Below, one piece after another: positions 10,000 to 18,001 of a stretch of DNA of 64,000 bases. The translations under genes and the position numbers were made by a program. Origin of the DNA: Tautonia rosea (lineage in GTDB: Bacteria > Planctomycetota > Planctomycetia > Isosphaerales > Isosphaeraceae); NCBI RefSeq assembly GCF_012958305.1, contig NZ_JABBYO010000003.1, positions 124,001 through 188,000 of the forward strand. Direction: 5' to 3'. Under the pieces are notes generated by a model. It worked only from the letters and a program-made list of their open reading frames with translations, was not told where the DNA came from and made no database searches. The number at the start of each line of letters is the position of its first letter. Within the stretch, counting starts at the first letter, position 1.

Positions 10000-10239
10000 A
10001 TGAACCTCGCCGCCTTTGCTTTGTTGATCGTGATGGTGCTCGTCCTTCCAATTGTCTTGCTGGTGCAATTCATGATCGATTGGATCGGCGATCGGATCGA
10101 GGACCACTGGCCCAACCAAACCCGCGCAGCGTTGCTTCGCTTTTGGTTCCGATTGCTCGCGCCGCTGGTCCTCTCGGTCGTCTTGCTCATCCTGTTGATT
10201 GCCTTGATCCTCAACAGCCGAATCCTTCCCCACGCTTGA
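10000..10239 (+). CDS. Small two-helix membrane protein
   Basis: 79 residues with two hydrophobic helices (about 4-27 and 50-72) joined by an amphipathic loop containing DWIGDRIEDHW. I do not recognise the family. It lies 21 bases after the MFS gene and 19 bases before the tetrapyrrole gene on the same strand, so it is probably co-transcribed. The open frame, good codon use and clean hydrophobic pattern support a real gene. An accessory to the exporter is possible but unproven. Confidence 0.7.
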   Translation: MNLAAFALLIVMVLVLPIVLLVQFMIDWIGDRIEDHWPNQTRAALLRFWFRLLAPLVLSVVLLILLIALILNSRILPHA

Positions 10240-10258
10240 CTCTCCCGCTGAAGACGCC

Positions 10259-11800
10259 ATGAACACGCAGGTCGGGACCGTAACGCTGGTCGGCGCCGGC
10301 CCTGGAGATCCAGGGCTGTTAACCCGAGCCGGCGCTGAGGCGATCGCCCGGGCCGAGGTGCTTGTCTACGATCACCTGATCCAATCTCGATTGCTCGATC
10401 TTGCCCCACTTTCTGCCGATCGCGTCTTCGCCGGCAAGCAGCGGGGCCGATGCCCGGTCCCTCAGGACGAGATCAACGCCATGCTCGTCCGCTTTGCCCG
10501 CGAGGGGAAAGCGGTCGTGCGCCTCAAGGGGGGCGATCCCTACGTCTTCGGCCGAGGGGCCGAGGAGGCCGAATATCTCATCGCTCACGGCGTTCCCTTC
10601 CGGGTCATTCCGGGAGTCACTGCGGGGGTGGGCGCGACCTCTTACGCCGGGATTCCCGTCACGCACCGCGACGCGACCTCGGCCGTCGCCTTCATCACCG
10701 GCCACAACGAGCCCGGCGACCCGAGCGACCGCATCGACTGGCCCGCCCTCGCCCGGTTCCCCGGCACTCTCGTCTTCTACATGGGCTTCCGGCACCACGC
10801 AGCAATTTGTGCCACCCTCATCCGCCTCGGCGTGGCTCCCTCGACCCCCGCCGCGATCGTTTGCAATGGCTCCACCGCCTTGCAACGCACCGTCAGCGGG
10901 ACGCTCGCCACTCTGGCCGACGTGGTTGCGGCGGCCGGTCCCGGCATCGGATCACCCGCCTTGCTCGTCGTCGGTCAGGTGGTGTCGCGTCGTGAGCCTT
11001 TGGCCTGGTTTGAGCGCCTCCCGCTCTTTGGTCGGTCGATCGTCGTCACTCGACCGATCGGCGAATCGGACCGCTCCGCATCCGATCTTGAAGCCCTTGG
11101 CGCCGAGGTCCTGATCGCCCCGACTGTCCAGATCCTTCCCATCGACGACCACGCGCCGATGGACGACGCCATCGACCGCCTGCCTTCCTTCGATTGGCTC
11201 GTCTTCACGTCCGGCAATGGCGTTCGCTACTTCCTCGACCGTCTCGAAAGCCGAGGACGCGACCTCCGCGCCCTCGGCCACCTGAAGCTCGCTGCCATCG
11301 GCCCCGCCACCGCCGAGGCTCTGGCTCGTTACCGACTCCGAGCCGACCTCGTCCCCGACTCATTCCGTTCCGAAGGCCTGGCTGAGGCGCTCGTCCCACG
11401 TGTCTCCGGCAAACGCGTCCTCCTGGCCCGCGCCGATCGGGGCCGCATGATCCTTCAGGAACAGCTCGCTCCCATCGCCCACGTTGAACAGATTCCCGTC
11501 TATCGCAACGCCGACGCCGACACCTTGCCCGCCGACGTGCTCGACTGCCTTGAACGCGGCTCGGTGGACTGGATCACCCTGACCAGCTCAGCCATCACCG
11601 CTCGTTTGCACACCTTGCTCCCGGAGTCGGCCCGAAGCCGGATCGCCTCAGGATTCATCCGCCTGGCCAGCATCAGCCCCGTCACGAGCGAGGCCGCCCG
11701 CCGCCTCGGCTGGCCCATCGCCGCCGAGGCCACCGAGCACACCTGGCCGGGTCTGCTCCGGTCCCTGATTGGTGTTGAGACAGGCCAGCAAAATCATTAA
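10259..11800 (+). CDS. cobA/hemD: Fused uroporphyrinogen-III C-methyltransferase / uroporphyrinogen-III synthase
   Basis: 513-residue fusion acting at the head of the tetrapyrrole pathway. Residues 1 to about 245 are SUMT (CobA), with VGAGPGDPGLLT at about 10-21 and RLKGGDPYVFGRGAEE at about 85-100; it methylates uroporphyrinogen III to precorrin-2 using SAM. Residues about 255-513 are HemD, starting FGRSIVVTRPIGES and containing VFTSGNGVRYFLDRL; it cyclises hydroxymethylbilane to uroporphyrinogen III. The CysG-type dehydrogenase/ferrochelatase domain is absent. Such fusions are known in several phyla. It is last in the operon. No cobalamin riboswitch was seen upstream. Confidence 0.95.
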   Translation: MNTQVGTVTLVGAGPGDPGLLTRAGAEAIARAEVLVYDHLIQSRLLDLAPLSADRVFAGKQRGRCPVPQDEINAMLVRFAREGKAVVRLKGGDPYVFGRGAEEAEYLIAHGVPFRVIPGVTAGVGATSYAGIPVTHRDATSAVAFITGHNEPGDPSDRIDWPALARFPGTLVFYMGFRHHAAICATLIRLGVAPSTPAAIVCNGSTALQRTVSGTLATLADVVAAAGPGIGSPALLVVGQVVSRREPLAWFERLPLFGRSIVVTRPIGESDRSASDLEALGAEVLIAPTVQILPIDDHAPMDDAIDRLPSFDWLVFTSGNGVRYFLDRLESRGRDLRALGHLKLAAIGPATAEALARYRLRADLVPDSFRSEGLAEALVPRVSGKRVLLARADRGRMILQEQLAPIAHVEQIPVYRNADADTLPADVLDCLERGSVDWITLTSSAITARLHTLLPESARSRIASGFIRLASISPVTSEAARRLGWPIAAEATEHTWPGLLRSLIGVETGQQNH

Positions 11801-11825
11801 ATCCCGAAGGTCGGATTGCACCGAC

Positions 11826-12881
11826 TCAGGGCGTCTCGGGGGCAAGAAAAAGGTCGCCCGGAGTCGTTGTCCAGTTGGCCCCTTCTGCGTAGGGCGTCCC
11901 GCCGTCGTCCTGACCATCGGGGCCGACCGAGTAGAGGACGAATCCGGGGGCTGCTTCGGAAGCTCGATACACGAAGGGACCGCCGGTGAAAGGATCGGTC
12001 GGGAGCTTCTCGAAGAAATCCGGCACAAGCTGGTCCAGTCGGTCGGGCGGTGCGTTGTGGCGTGCTTCGAAGCCTCGAATCGCGAGATCAATCGCCAGCA
12101 GTCGAGCCATCGTTGAGGCTCGCAGCCAGGAATTCCGCCCCGCATCCAGAGCCGGGATGAGTAGCCCATCGAGTTTGCCTCGGACCCCTGGCACAAAGGT
12201 TCGGGCGAATTTCAAGCCCCGAGGGGCGGTTTCGAGGCCCCAGGCCGTTTCCAGGGCGATCGTCTTCTCGATGTCGGGCCGTTCGGCATCGAAGGCCATG
12301 ACTTCTCGGGAAATCCTCCGGCATTGCTCCATGTCAAGATCGTCGCGGAGACTCCGAAGCCCTTCGACACCGGTCCGTTCGATGGCGACGCCCACAAGTG
12401 CGTGGAGCAGCAGGCCGTTCCGAGTCCCGTTTCGCGACAGTCCGAGGATCGCGAAGCAGCGCTCGGCTGCCTCGTCGATTCGTCCCTCCTCCTGCGCGAC
12501 GATGGCATCGGCCAGCATGAGGCGTGCGAGCATCCGGAGTGTACCGAGTTCCCGCATTTCCGCGTCGGCTTGGGTGAAACTCAGTGGTACGCCACTCGGC
12601 AGTTCGAGCCCCTCGTCGGCGAGTTCCAGGGCATCCTGATTGGCGAGAACCCAGACCCGTAACTCAACCGGATCAGCCTCATCAATCGTGCCTTCGTTCG
12701 GCGGCGAACCTTCGATCATCAAGCCCGCCCGGACAAGCAAGTCAAACCCGTTCGGGTCCGGTATGGGTGGGGGGGAAGGGGGGCCTGACTGTTGGGCAAG
12801 GGCCAATACGATCGCACCAATGCTCACGATTCCGAGGGTTGCGAAGACCCATCGCATCCGGCGTTGTGGACGGCTGGACAT
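11826..12881 (-). CDS. Membrane-anchored hypothetical protein with helical body
   Basis: 351 residues: a short basic N-terminus, one transmembrane helix (about 11-30), a proline-rich linker (PPSPPPIPDPN), then a mainly alpha-helical external domain. The C-terminal part (DRLDQLVPDFFEKLPTDPFT, then YSVGPDGQDDGG) resembles the tail of planctomycete pseudopilin-like hypothetical proteins. No enzyme motif is visible. The ATG at 12881 puts the helix at the N-terminus and has GGAG about 10 bases upstream; another ATG at 12911 is possible. It converges on cobA/hemD with 25 bases between the stops. Confidence 0.75.
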   Translation of the reverse strand: MSSRPQRRMRWVFATLGIVSIGAIVLALAQQSGPPSPPPIPDPNGFDLLVRAGLMIEGSPPNEGTIDEADPVELRVWVLANQDALELADEGLELPSGVPLSFTQADAEMRELGTLRMLARLMLADAIVAQEEGRIDEAAERCFAILGLSRNGTRNGLLLHALVGVAIERTGVEGLRSLRDDLDMEQCRRISREVMAFDAERPDIEKTIALETAWGLETAPRGLKFARTFVPGVRGKLDGLLIPALDAGRNSWLRASTMARLLAIDLAIRGFEARHNAPPDRLDQLVPDFFEKLPTDPFTGGPFVYRASEAAPGFVLYSVGPDGQDDGGTPYAEGANWTTTPGDLFLAPETP

Positions 12882-12996
12882 CGAAGAACGCTCCACAAGA
12901 ACGATGCCCATCGGGCCTGAAGTCTTGCGGGAACATTCGTCCGTCGGCGCGAGTTATTCAACGAGTGACATGGGGAAAGATCAGGGGCTTTCCCGA

Positions 12997-13179
12997 CTAG
13001 CGCAGTTCTCGATACGTCTCGACCCCCTGCCAGATCACAAATGCGGCCCCCAGGATAAAGAGGATATCCAGGACGATGAATCGCCCGAAGATGCCCAGGG
13101 CCAGATCAAGTACGAAGAGGAGGGCCACCAGCCCCGCGACGATCATCGACGCGAAGCAGAGGATCTTCTCAGTCTCCAT
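12997..13179 (-). CDS. Small two-helix membrane protein
   Basis: 60 residues consisting of two hydrophobic helices (about 7-28 and 34-52) with short polar ends (METEK at the start, YRELR at the end). No family recognised. It lies between the Hsp20 pair and the anchored hypothetical gene on the same strand, with over 100 bases on each side, so it is probably its own unit. Confidence 0.65.
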   Translation of the reverse strand: METEKILCFASMIVAGLVALLFVLDLALGIFGRFIVLDILFILGAAFVIWQGVETYRELR

Positions 13180-13331
13180 GACGGACGCGCTCCAGGCGGA
13201 CGACGGACGGGAGGAGAGTCCTTTAGCTTGACTCTACCACATGCGACGGGGCCACAAGGGGCTTATCATGCCCGCGCCGGCCGAGCCGATCAAGCCAGCG
13301 ACCCCGGCCGTTGCCGGGAAGATACGCGAAA

Positions 13332-13811
13332 TCAGGAAGCTGGGCCATTCCCATCGAGCCCCTTGATCTCGATCCGACGCGGCTTGGCACGTTCGGCCTT
13401 CGGCAACGAAATCCGCAACACCCCATGTTTCAATTCGGCTGAAATCCGAGAGCGATCCACTTCATCACTCAGAATAAAGGTCCGCTGGTAGCAACCAAAC
13501 GGAAATTCCTCCAGGAGCGCCGGGGCCGATTCGGGCACCGACCGCCGTGCTTCGGCTCGGAGTGTCAAGAGATTGTCTTCCAGATCAATCGCCACCGACT
13601 CCTCGACCGCTCCGGGCAGATCCGCCAGCAGAACCAGGCCGTCGGGCTCCTCGAAAATGTCGATCAGGGGGGTCTGCACGAAGGCCTGAGCAGATGTCGG
13701 TCTGGCCTCCGAGGGTTCTGACACCGAGGCCCGAGCGGGTGCTTCGGCGGGGACGCCTTCCCGCTGAGGACGGCCGATGGACACCGGAATCGGGCGCTGA
13801 GGGGTCGACAT
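13332..13811 (-). CDS. Hsp20/alpha-crystallin small heat shock protein (second of pair)
   Basis: 159 residues. After a variable, proline-rich N-terminus of about 45 residues, the alpha-crystallin domain runs from about 50 to 150, with IDIFEEPDGLVLLADLPG at its start and the diagnostic ELKHGVLRISLPKAE near its end. It prevents aggregation of unfolded proteins in the cytoplasm. The ATG at 13811 follows GGAGG by 7 bases. It lies 58 bases downstream of another Hsp20 gene and is probably co-transcribed with it; the two differ enough to be old paralogues. Confidence 0.92.
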   Translation of the reverse strand: MSTPQRPIPVSIGRPQREGVPAEAPARASVSEPSEARPTSAQAFVQTPLIDIFEEPDGLVLLADLPGAVEESVAIDLEDNLLTLRAEARRSVPESAPALLEEFPFGCYQRTFILSDEVDRSRISAELKHGVLRISLPKAERAKPRRIEIKGLDGNGPAS

Positions 13812-13869
13812 AAACAAGCCTCCGGAATCATCCAGGGAACCAGGATTCGACCGCATCGACGCCTCACGC

Positions 13870-14313
13870 TCAACCCAGGCTGGCGACGGCGATCTGTCGA
13901 GGACGGGCCTCGGCATCCTTGGGAAGAGTGACGGTGAGCACGCCGTGCGCGAATTGGGCCGAGGCTGCAGCGGAATCGACCCGCTCGGGCAACGTGACCG
14001 ATCGGCCGAAGCGGCCGAAAGGTCGTTCCTGACGGCGGAAACAATCGTCCGAGGCCCCCTCGGGCCGCCGACGTTCTCCACGTAGCGTCAAGGTCTCTCC
14101 GGTGATCGTCAGGTCAATCTCCTGCGGATCGATCCCAGGAAGCTCGGCGGTGACGTAGTACAGGTCCCCCGCGTCATACAGATTGATGGCCGGAAACGGT
14201 CGCGCAAACCGCACCCCCAGCGACTCGAAATTGCCGAGAAGCCGTCCCACTTCCCTCCGGATCTCCCGAAACGGGTCCCAGGGGCCCGAGCCTTGCCACG
14301 GTAAACCATTCAT
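13870..14313 (-). CDS. Hsp20/alpha-crystallin small heat shock protein (first of pair)
   Basis: 147 residues, closer to the standard bacterial Hsp20 form: WDPFREIRREVGRLL at the N-terminus, INLYDAGDLYYVTAELPGID at the start of the crystallin domain, and FAHGVLTVTLPKDAEARPR near the end. The ATG at 14313 follows GGGAG by about 8 bases. Upstream is a 333-base non-coding region with a strong inverted repeat but no CIRCE element that I could find. Acts as a cytoplasmic holdase. Confidence 0.94.
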   Translation of the reverse strand: MNGLPWQGSGPWDPFREIRREVGRLLGNFESLGVRFARPFPAINLYDAGDLYYVTAELPGIDPQEIDLTITGETLTLRGERRRPEGASDDCFRRQERPFGRFGRSVTLPERVDSAAASAQFAHGVLTVTLPKDAEARPRQIAVASLG

Positions 14314-14646
14314 ATACGACTCTCCCGCCTCGTGATCGGAATACGATTGAACGATCACTGATGGGAATGGATCGGTGCATTTCTCGTGCCGCATACTCGT
14401 AAGCGGGCAAGGTGCACGGTGTGTTTGAGTCGCAATGCCTTGTTTTGAAAGAGGTTGTGGAAACGTATCGCGTTTGCTGGTCCTCGTGGGCTCACGAGGA
14501 CTCTGCACTCGATCCTGCAAGAATGGCAGGTCTTCCAGGAAGAGTACGCCCCGAGGCGCTGAAGGTGCCAGATCGGCAGCCTGGTGGTGTCGACCGGGGG
14601 CTTCCTCCCGAACATCAACAGGACGAAGAAGTGTTGCTGACGGATG
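14314..14646. other. Upstream region of the Hsp20 pair
   Basis: 333 bases between purD (3' end) and the first Hsp20 start. No believable gene. It holds the inverted repeat at 14480-14501. No CIRCE or clear sigma-32 promoter could be recognised. Confidence 0.5.
14480..14501. repeat. Perfect inverted repeat upstream of the Hsp20 pair
   Basis: GTCCTCGTG and CACGAGGAC, a 9-bp perfect stem with a 4-base GGCT spacer, about 165 bases upstream of the first Hsp20 start. It could be an operator or the terminator of purD, whose stop lies about 145 bases away on the same strand; the distance argues against a terminator. Confidence 0.4.
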
Positions 14647-16182
14647 TCATGTGTGATCGGTGGTCCCGTCGGTTGTCGGCGCGGGTTCGACCTTCAAGGC
14701 CCGATCGGCGATGTCATGACGATACCAACCGCCCGTGAATCGGATGGCGGCCGCGGCCTTGTAGGCGCGTTCGCGAGCCTCGGCGATGCTGTCCCCGATC
14801 GCCGTGACGTTCAAGACCCGGCCACCGTCGGTCACGGTCCGAGGCCCTTGCGGCTCGTTCCGCAGGGTCGTTCCGGCGTGGAAGACCTTCACGCCTTCGA
14901 CCCGATCGGCCTCGTCCAGACCGTTGATCGGCCGGCCGCGGTCGTAGTTGCCCGGATAGCCTTCGGAGGCCATGACCACGGTGATCGCCGGCCTCGGGTC
15001 CCAGTCCAGCTCGACGGTGTCGAGCCGCTCATCAACAACCGCGTCGAGCGCATCGAGCAGGTCGGAACGCAGTCGCATGAGAACTGCCTGAATCTCCGGG
15101 TCGCCGAAGCGGACGTTGAATTCCAGAACCTTCGGCCCTTGCTGCGTGAGCATCAGGCCCGCGTACAGGACCCCCCGGAACGCTTTGCGTGATCGTTTCA
15201 TGGCATGAACGATCGGCACGAGAATCTCGCGCTCGACTTCGACCATTAGTTCCGGCGTGACGATCGGGGCAGGGGAGTAGGCCCCCATGCCTCCCGTGTT
15301 CGGCCCTTCGTCGCCGTCGAACGCCCGCTTGTGGTCCTGGCTCGATTCGAGCGGAATGATCGTTCGGCCGTCGGTCAGGGCCAGCACACTCGCCTCAACC
15401 CCGTCGAGCCGTTCCTCAATCAGGACCCGATCCCCGGCCCTCCCGTATGCCTGGCGGACCATGATCTCGTCGATCGCCTCGAGCGCCTCTCCCAGGTTCC
15501 GGCAAACGTACACTCCTTTGCCCGCCGCCAGACCGTCGGCCTTCACGACCAGCCCGATCGGCCGGGTCAGAACGTATCGCCGGGCCTCCTCGATCGTCTT
15601 GAACCCCCGACGCTTGCCCCGTTCATCAAACTCGACCTCGGCCGACCCTGGAAGAATCACCTGGCGAGGGTCGAGAATCGCCTCGATCGCCTCGATCGCC
15701 TCGGCCGCGGTTCGGCAATGCTGCGTCCCTCGAACCGGAGACTTCCCCTTCGGCCGTAGCGTCAGGGCCACTTCCCGCGAGAGCACGTACTGCTCGGCAT
15801 CCGGAGCCGATCGGAAGACGCGAAACTCGGCCGTCGGAATCCCGGCCTGCCGCATCAGTTCCTTGGCGAAGATCTTGCTCCCTTCCAGCTCCGCCGCGTC
15901 CTTGCGAGGGCCGAAAATTCGCAACCCCTCGCGCTGGAAGGCATCGACCAGACCGTTGACCAGGGGCTCCTCGGGACCAACCACTGTCAGGCCGATGTCT
16001 CGACTCTTGGCGAACCGGATCAGCTCTCGGGTGTCCTTGGGATCGATCGCCACGTTCTCAGCGTCGCGAGCGGTGCCGGCGTTCCCCGGAGCGCAATAGA
16101 CGGTGTTCACACGGGGGGATTGGCCGAGCTTCCAGCAAAGGGCGTGCTCACGACCACCCTTGCCAATGACCAGAACGTTCAC
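14647..16182 (-). CDS. purD: Phosphoribosylamine-glycine ligase (GARS) with internal duplication
   Basis: Purine synthesis enzyme joining glycine to phosphoribosylamine with ATP. The N-domain NVLVIGKGGREHAL, the ATP-grasp segment VVKADGLAAGKGV (about 212-224), NTGGMGAYSPAP, and GVLYAGLMLT with EFNVRFGDPE are all intact. At 511 residues it is about 80 longer than usual PurD. The extra length is a second, diverged copy of the ATP-grasp start: residues 123-171 match 194-242 with a constant 71-residue offset. The GTG at 16182 gives the family N-terminus and has GGGAG upstream. It is divergent from asd. Confidence 0.95.
   Translation of the reverse strand: MNVLVIGKGGREHALCWKLGQSPRVNTVYCAPGNAGTARDAENVAIDPKDTRELIRFAKSRDIGLTVVGPEEPLVNGLVDAFQREGLRIFGPRKDAAELEGSKIFAKELMRQAGIPTAEFRVFRSAPDAEQYVLSREVALTLRPKGKSPVRGTQHCRTAAEAIEAIEAILDPRQVILPGSAEVEFDERGKRRGFKTIEEARRYVLTRPIGLVVKADGLAAGKGVYVCRNLGEALEAIDEIMVRQAYGRAGDRVLIEERLDGVEASVLALTDGRTIIPLESSQDHKRAFDGDEGPNTGGMGAYSPAPIVTPELMVEVEREILVPIVHAMKRSRKAFRGVLYAGLMLTQQGPKVLEFNVRFGDPEIQAVLMRLRSDLLDALDAVVDERLDTVELDWDPRPAITVVMASEGYPGNYDRGRPINGLDEADRVEGVKVFHAGTTLRNEPQGPRTVTDGGRVLNVTAIGDSIAEARERAYKAAAAIRFTGGWYRHDIADRALKVEPAPTTDGTTDHT
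15457..15816 (-). repeat. Internal tandem duplication inside purD
   Basis: The segments encoding residues 123-171 (15816-15670) and 194-242 (15603-15457) align without gaps at a 71-residue spacing. Shared positions include F, A, YVL, R, L, G, G, CR, EA, EA and I, about one third identical. The first copy reads LTLRPKGKSPVRG where the second has the working LVVKADGLAAGKG, so its ATP-binding residues are lost. A smaller ATCGCCTCG triplet repeat sits at 15678-15704. Confidence 0.7.
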
Positions 16183-16458
16183 GGATCGACTCCCTGCGAC
16201 TCTCCGGATCGGCCCGGCGAGGAGCCGGCTCATCCTGTTTTCGTGGCTTGAAGCAGATCATTCTACTCAGCGACGATCAACTTCGCGCCGCCATCTTTTT
16301 TTCAACCGGTTGACGAGCCCAGTCGTCCCTCCACTTCGTGAGCGTTGGAGACGTGGTTTCGCATCCGTCGATCCGCTAGAATTCATCATCCTGATAATGC
16401 GCCCGGCCGTTGGGCCGATTAGCGCTCGAACGTGTTTGCCAGAGAGGAGCGATTTGCC

Positions 16459-17481
16459 GTGAAGCGCGTTGCTGTGGTCGGGGCCACCGGGGCCGTCGGA
16501 GAACGGATGATTCGGTTGCTGGAGGAACGCGCGTTTCCGGTCCAATCGCTCACCTGCCTCGCCTCCGAACGCTCGGCCGGGGCCAACCGAACAGCTCGGT
16601 TCGAAGGGCAAGAGATCCCCGTCGAGCCGATCCGCGAGGAGGCGTTCCGCAGCATCGACATCGTCCTGTCGAGCGTCCCTGGCTCCGTCTCCCGCCAGTG
16701 GAGCCCCATCGCCGCCTCGGCCGGAGCGGTCGTCATCGACAACTCCAGCGCCTTTCGCATGGACCCCGACGTTCCCCTCGTCGTCCCCGAGGTCAACGCC
16801 CACGACATCCCGAAACACAAAGGGATCATCGCCAACCCCAACTGCTCGACCATCCAGATGGTCGTCGCCCTCAAGCCGCTGCACGACGCCGCGACCATCC
16901 GCCGCGTCGTCGTCAGCACCTATCAATCCGTCTCCGGGGCCGGCCAGAGCGGCCTGGTCGAGCTCGAAGAACAGCTCGAAGCCCTCGTCCACAAACGCGA
17001 CTGGCCCGAGCCGTCGAAGTTCGCCCACCCGATCGCCGGCAACTGCCTGCCCCACATCGACGTCTTCCTCCCCGACGGCTACACCAAGGAGGAGCGGAAG
17101 ATGATCGACGAGACGCGCAAGATTATGGGAGACGAATCCATCGAGGTCGTTCCCACCTGCGTCCGCGTTCCCGTGCCGTACTCGCACAGCGAGTCGATCC
17201 TCGTCGAGTTCGATCGCCCGCTCTCTCCCGACGACGCCCGAGCCCTCTGGGCCAAGGCCCCCGGGATCACCGTGCTCGACAACCCCGAGCACAACCAGTA
17301 CCCCCTCGCCGCCGACGCTGAAGGCCACGACGACGTTTTCGTGGGACGCATCCGGCAAGATCCCTCCCGCGCCAACGCCCTCTTGTTCTGGTGCGTCAGC
17401 GACAACCTCCGCAAAGGCGCGGCTACCAACGCGGTGCAGATTGCCGAGGAACTGGTGAAGCTCTCCCCCGTCAATTCCTAA
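16459..17481 (+). CDS. asd: Aspartate-semialdehyde dehydrogenase
   Basis: Converts aspartyl phosphate to aspartate semialdehyde with NADPH, the branch step to lysine/diaminopimelate, threonine and methionine. 340 residues: VAVVGATGAVGERMI (NADP-binding P-loop) at the N-terminus, SSVPGSVSRQW, the catalytic cysteine in NPNCSTIQM near residue 129, SVSGAGQSGL, and a C-terminal segment with GRIRQDPS. The GTG at 16459 follows AGAGGAG by about 9 bases and starts exactly at the family N-terminus. It leads a run with two small ORFs and truA. Confidence 0.96.
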   Translation: MKRVAVVGATGAVGERMIRLLEERAFPVQSLTCLASERSAGANRTARFEGQEIPVEPIREEAFRSIDIVLSSVPGSVSRQWSPIAASAGAVVIDNSSAFRMDPDVPLVVPEVNAHDIPKHKGIIANPNCSTIQMVVALKPLHDAATIRRVVVSTYQSVSGAGQSGLVELEEQLEALVHKRDWPEPSKFAHPIAGNCLPHIDVFLPDGYTKEERKMIDETRKIMGDESIEVVPTCVRVPVPYSHSESILVEFDRPLSPDDARALWAKAPGITVLDNPEHNQYPLAADAEGHDDVFVGRIRQDPSRANALLFWCVSDNLRKGAATNAVQIAEELVKLSPVNS

Positions 17482-17505
17482 CCGCCTTTCGGACGGACGA
17501 TCGGC

Positions 17506-17634
17506 ATGACCTCCCACCCGCTTGACCTCGACGCGGCCCGCTGTCGCCTCGTGCTCAACGACCTGAGCGGGGAGGAGGTGCTTGCCGTCGCCGAGCATGC
17601 CCTTAATCAAGGGCGCTGGTGCGACGAATTCTGA
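17506..17634 (+). CDS. Small ORF, possibly the 5' part of a frameshifted gene
   Basis: 42 residues (MTSHPLDLDAARCRLV start, GRWCDEF end). It begins 24 bases after asd and ends inside the first codons of the next ORF, which is one base back in phase. Codon use is typical of neighbouring genes. A -1 shift at the TTC codon before the stop would join it to the following ORF as one protein of about 165 residues. It could equally be a short independent gene. No family recognised. Confidence 0.45.
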   Translation: MTSHPLDLDAARCRLVLNDLSGEEVLAVAEHALNQGRWCDEF

Positions 17635-17999
17635 GTCCTCGTTGGCCAAAAGACCCCTTGATCTGGGAGGTTCGTCCCATCTTCGAACGCGGTCTCAGGA
17701 CGCTTGGTCTGGAACGTCCCAGCCTCGAACAGGCTCTCATTAGCGTCGGTTGCTGGCGGTCGATGCAGATCCTCGATGGGACAACCTCTCCCGCCCTTGC
17801 CGCCTGGAGTCTTCGCCAGATCGCCGGTAAGCACTGGTCCCATTGCGATCCGCTCCTTCCGTTCGTCTCGCTCGACGAGGATTGCCAGTCGGCCGAGGGG
17901 GAGCACTGGCGCACGGTGCAGGCGCGGTCTGATCGAGCCATCGTCGAGGAGGCCCAACGATTCCTGCTCGACCATTTGAACGCCTTCCCCCAACCGTGA
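17619..17999 (+). CDS. Conserved-looking hypothetical protein
   Basis: 126 residues from a GTG with AAGGG 5 bases upstream, overlapping the preceding small ORF by 16 bases. It contains PKDPLIWEVRPIFERGLRTLG and a C-terminal helix ending FLLDHLNAF. No motif or family recognised; no signal or membrane segment. Codon choice fits real coding and the frame lies between asd and truA, ending 2 bases before the truA ATG. It may start upstream if the 42-residue ORF is the same gene split by a frameshift. Confidence 0.55.
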   Translation: MRRILSPRWPKDPLIWEVRPIFERGLRTLGLERPSLEQALISVGCWRSMQILDGTTSPALAAWSLRQIAGKHWSHCDPLLPFVSLDEDCQSAEGEHWRTVQARSDRAIVEEAQRFLLDHLNAFPQP

Positions 18000-18001
18000 C
18001 G

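Noticed and set aside
9979-10258. A cobalamin riboswitch before the tetrapyrrole gene
   Set aside because: The intergenic spaces are 21 and 19 bases, too short, and no B12-box sequence is present.
14314-14646. A CIRCE heat-shock operator before the Hsp20 genes
   Set aside because: The TTAGCACTC-N9-GAGTGCTAA pattern is absent on both strands.
16267-17649. A 460-codon open frame opposite asd
   Set aside because: Repetitive acidic sequence produced by reading the complement of a GC-rich gene; asd is clear on the plus strand.
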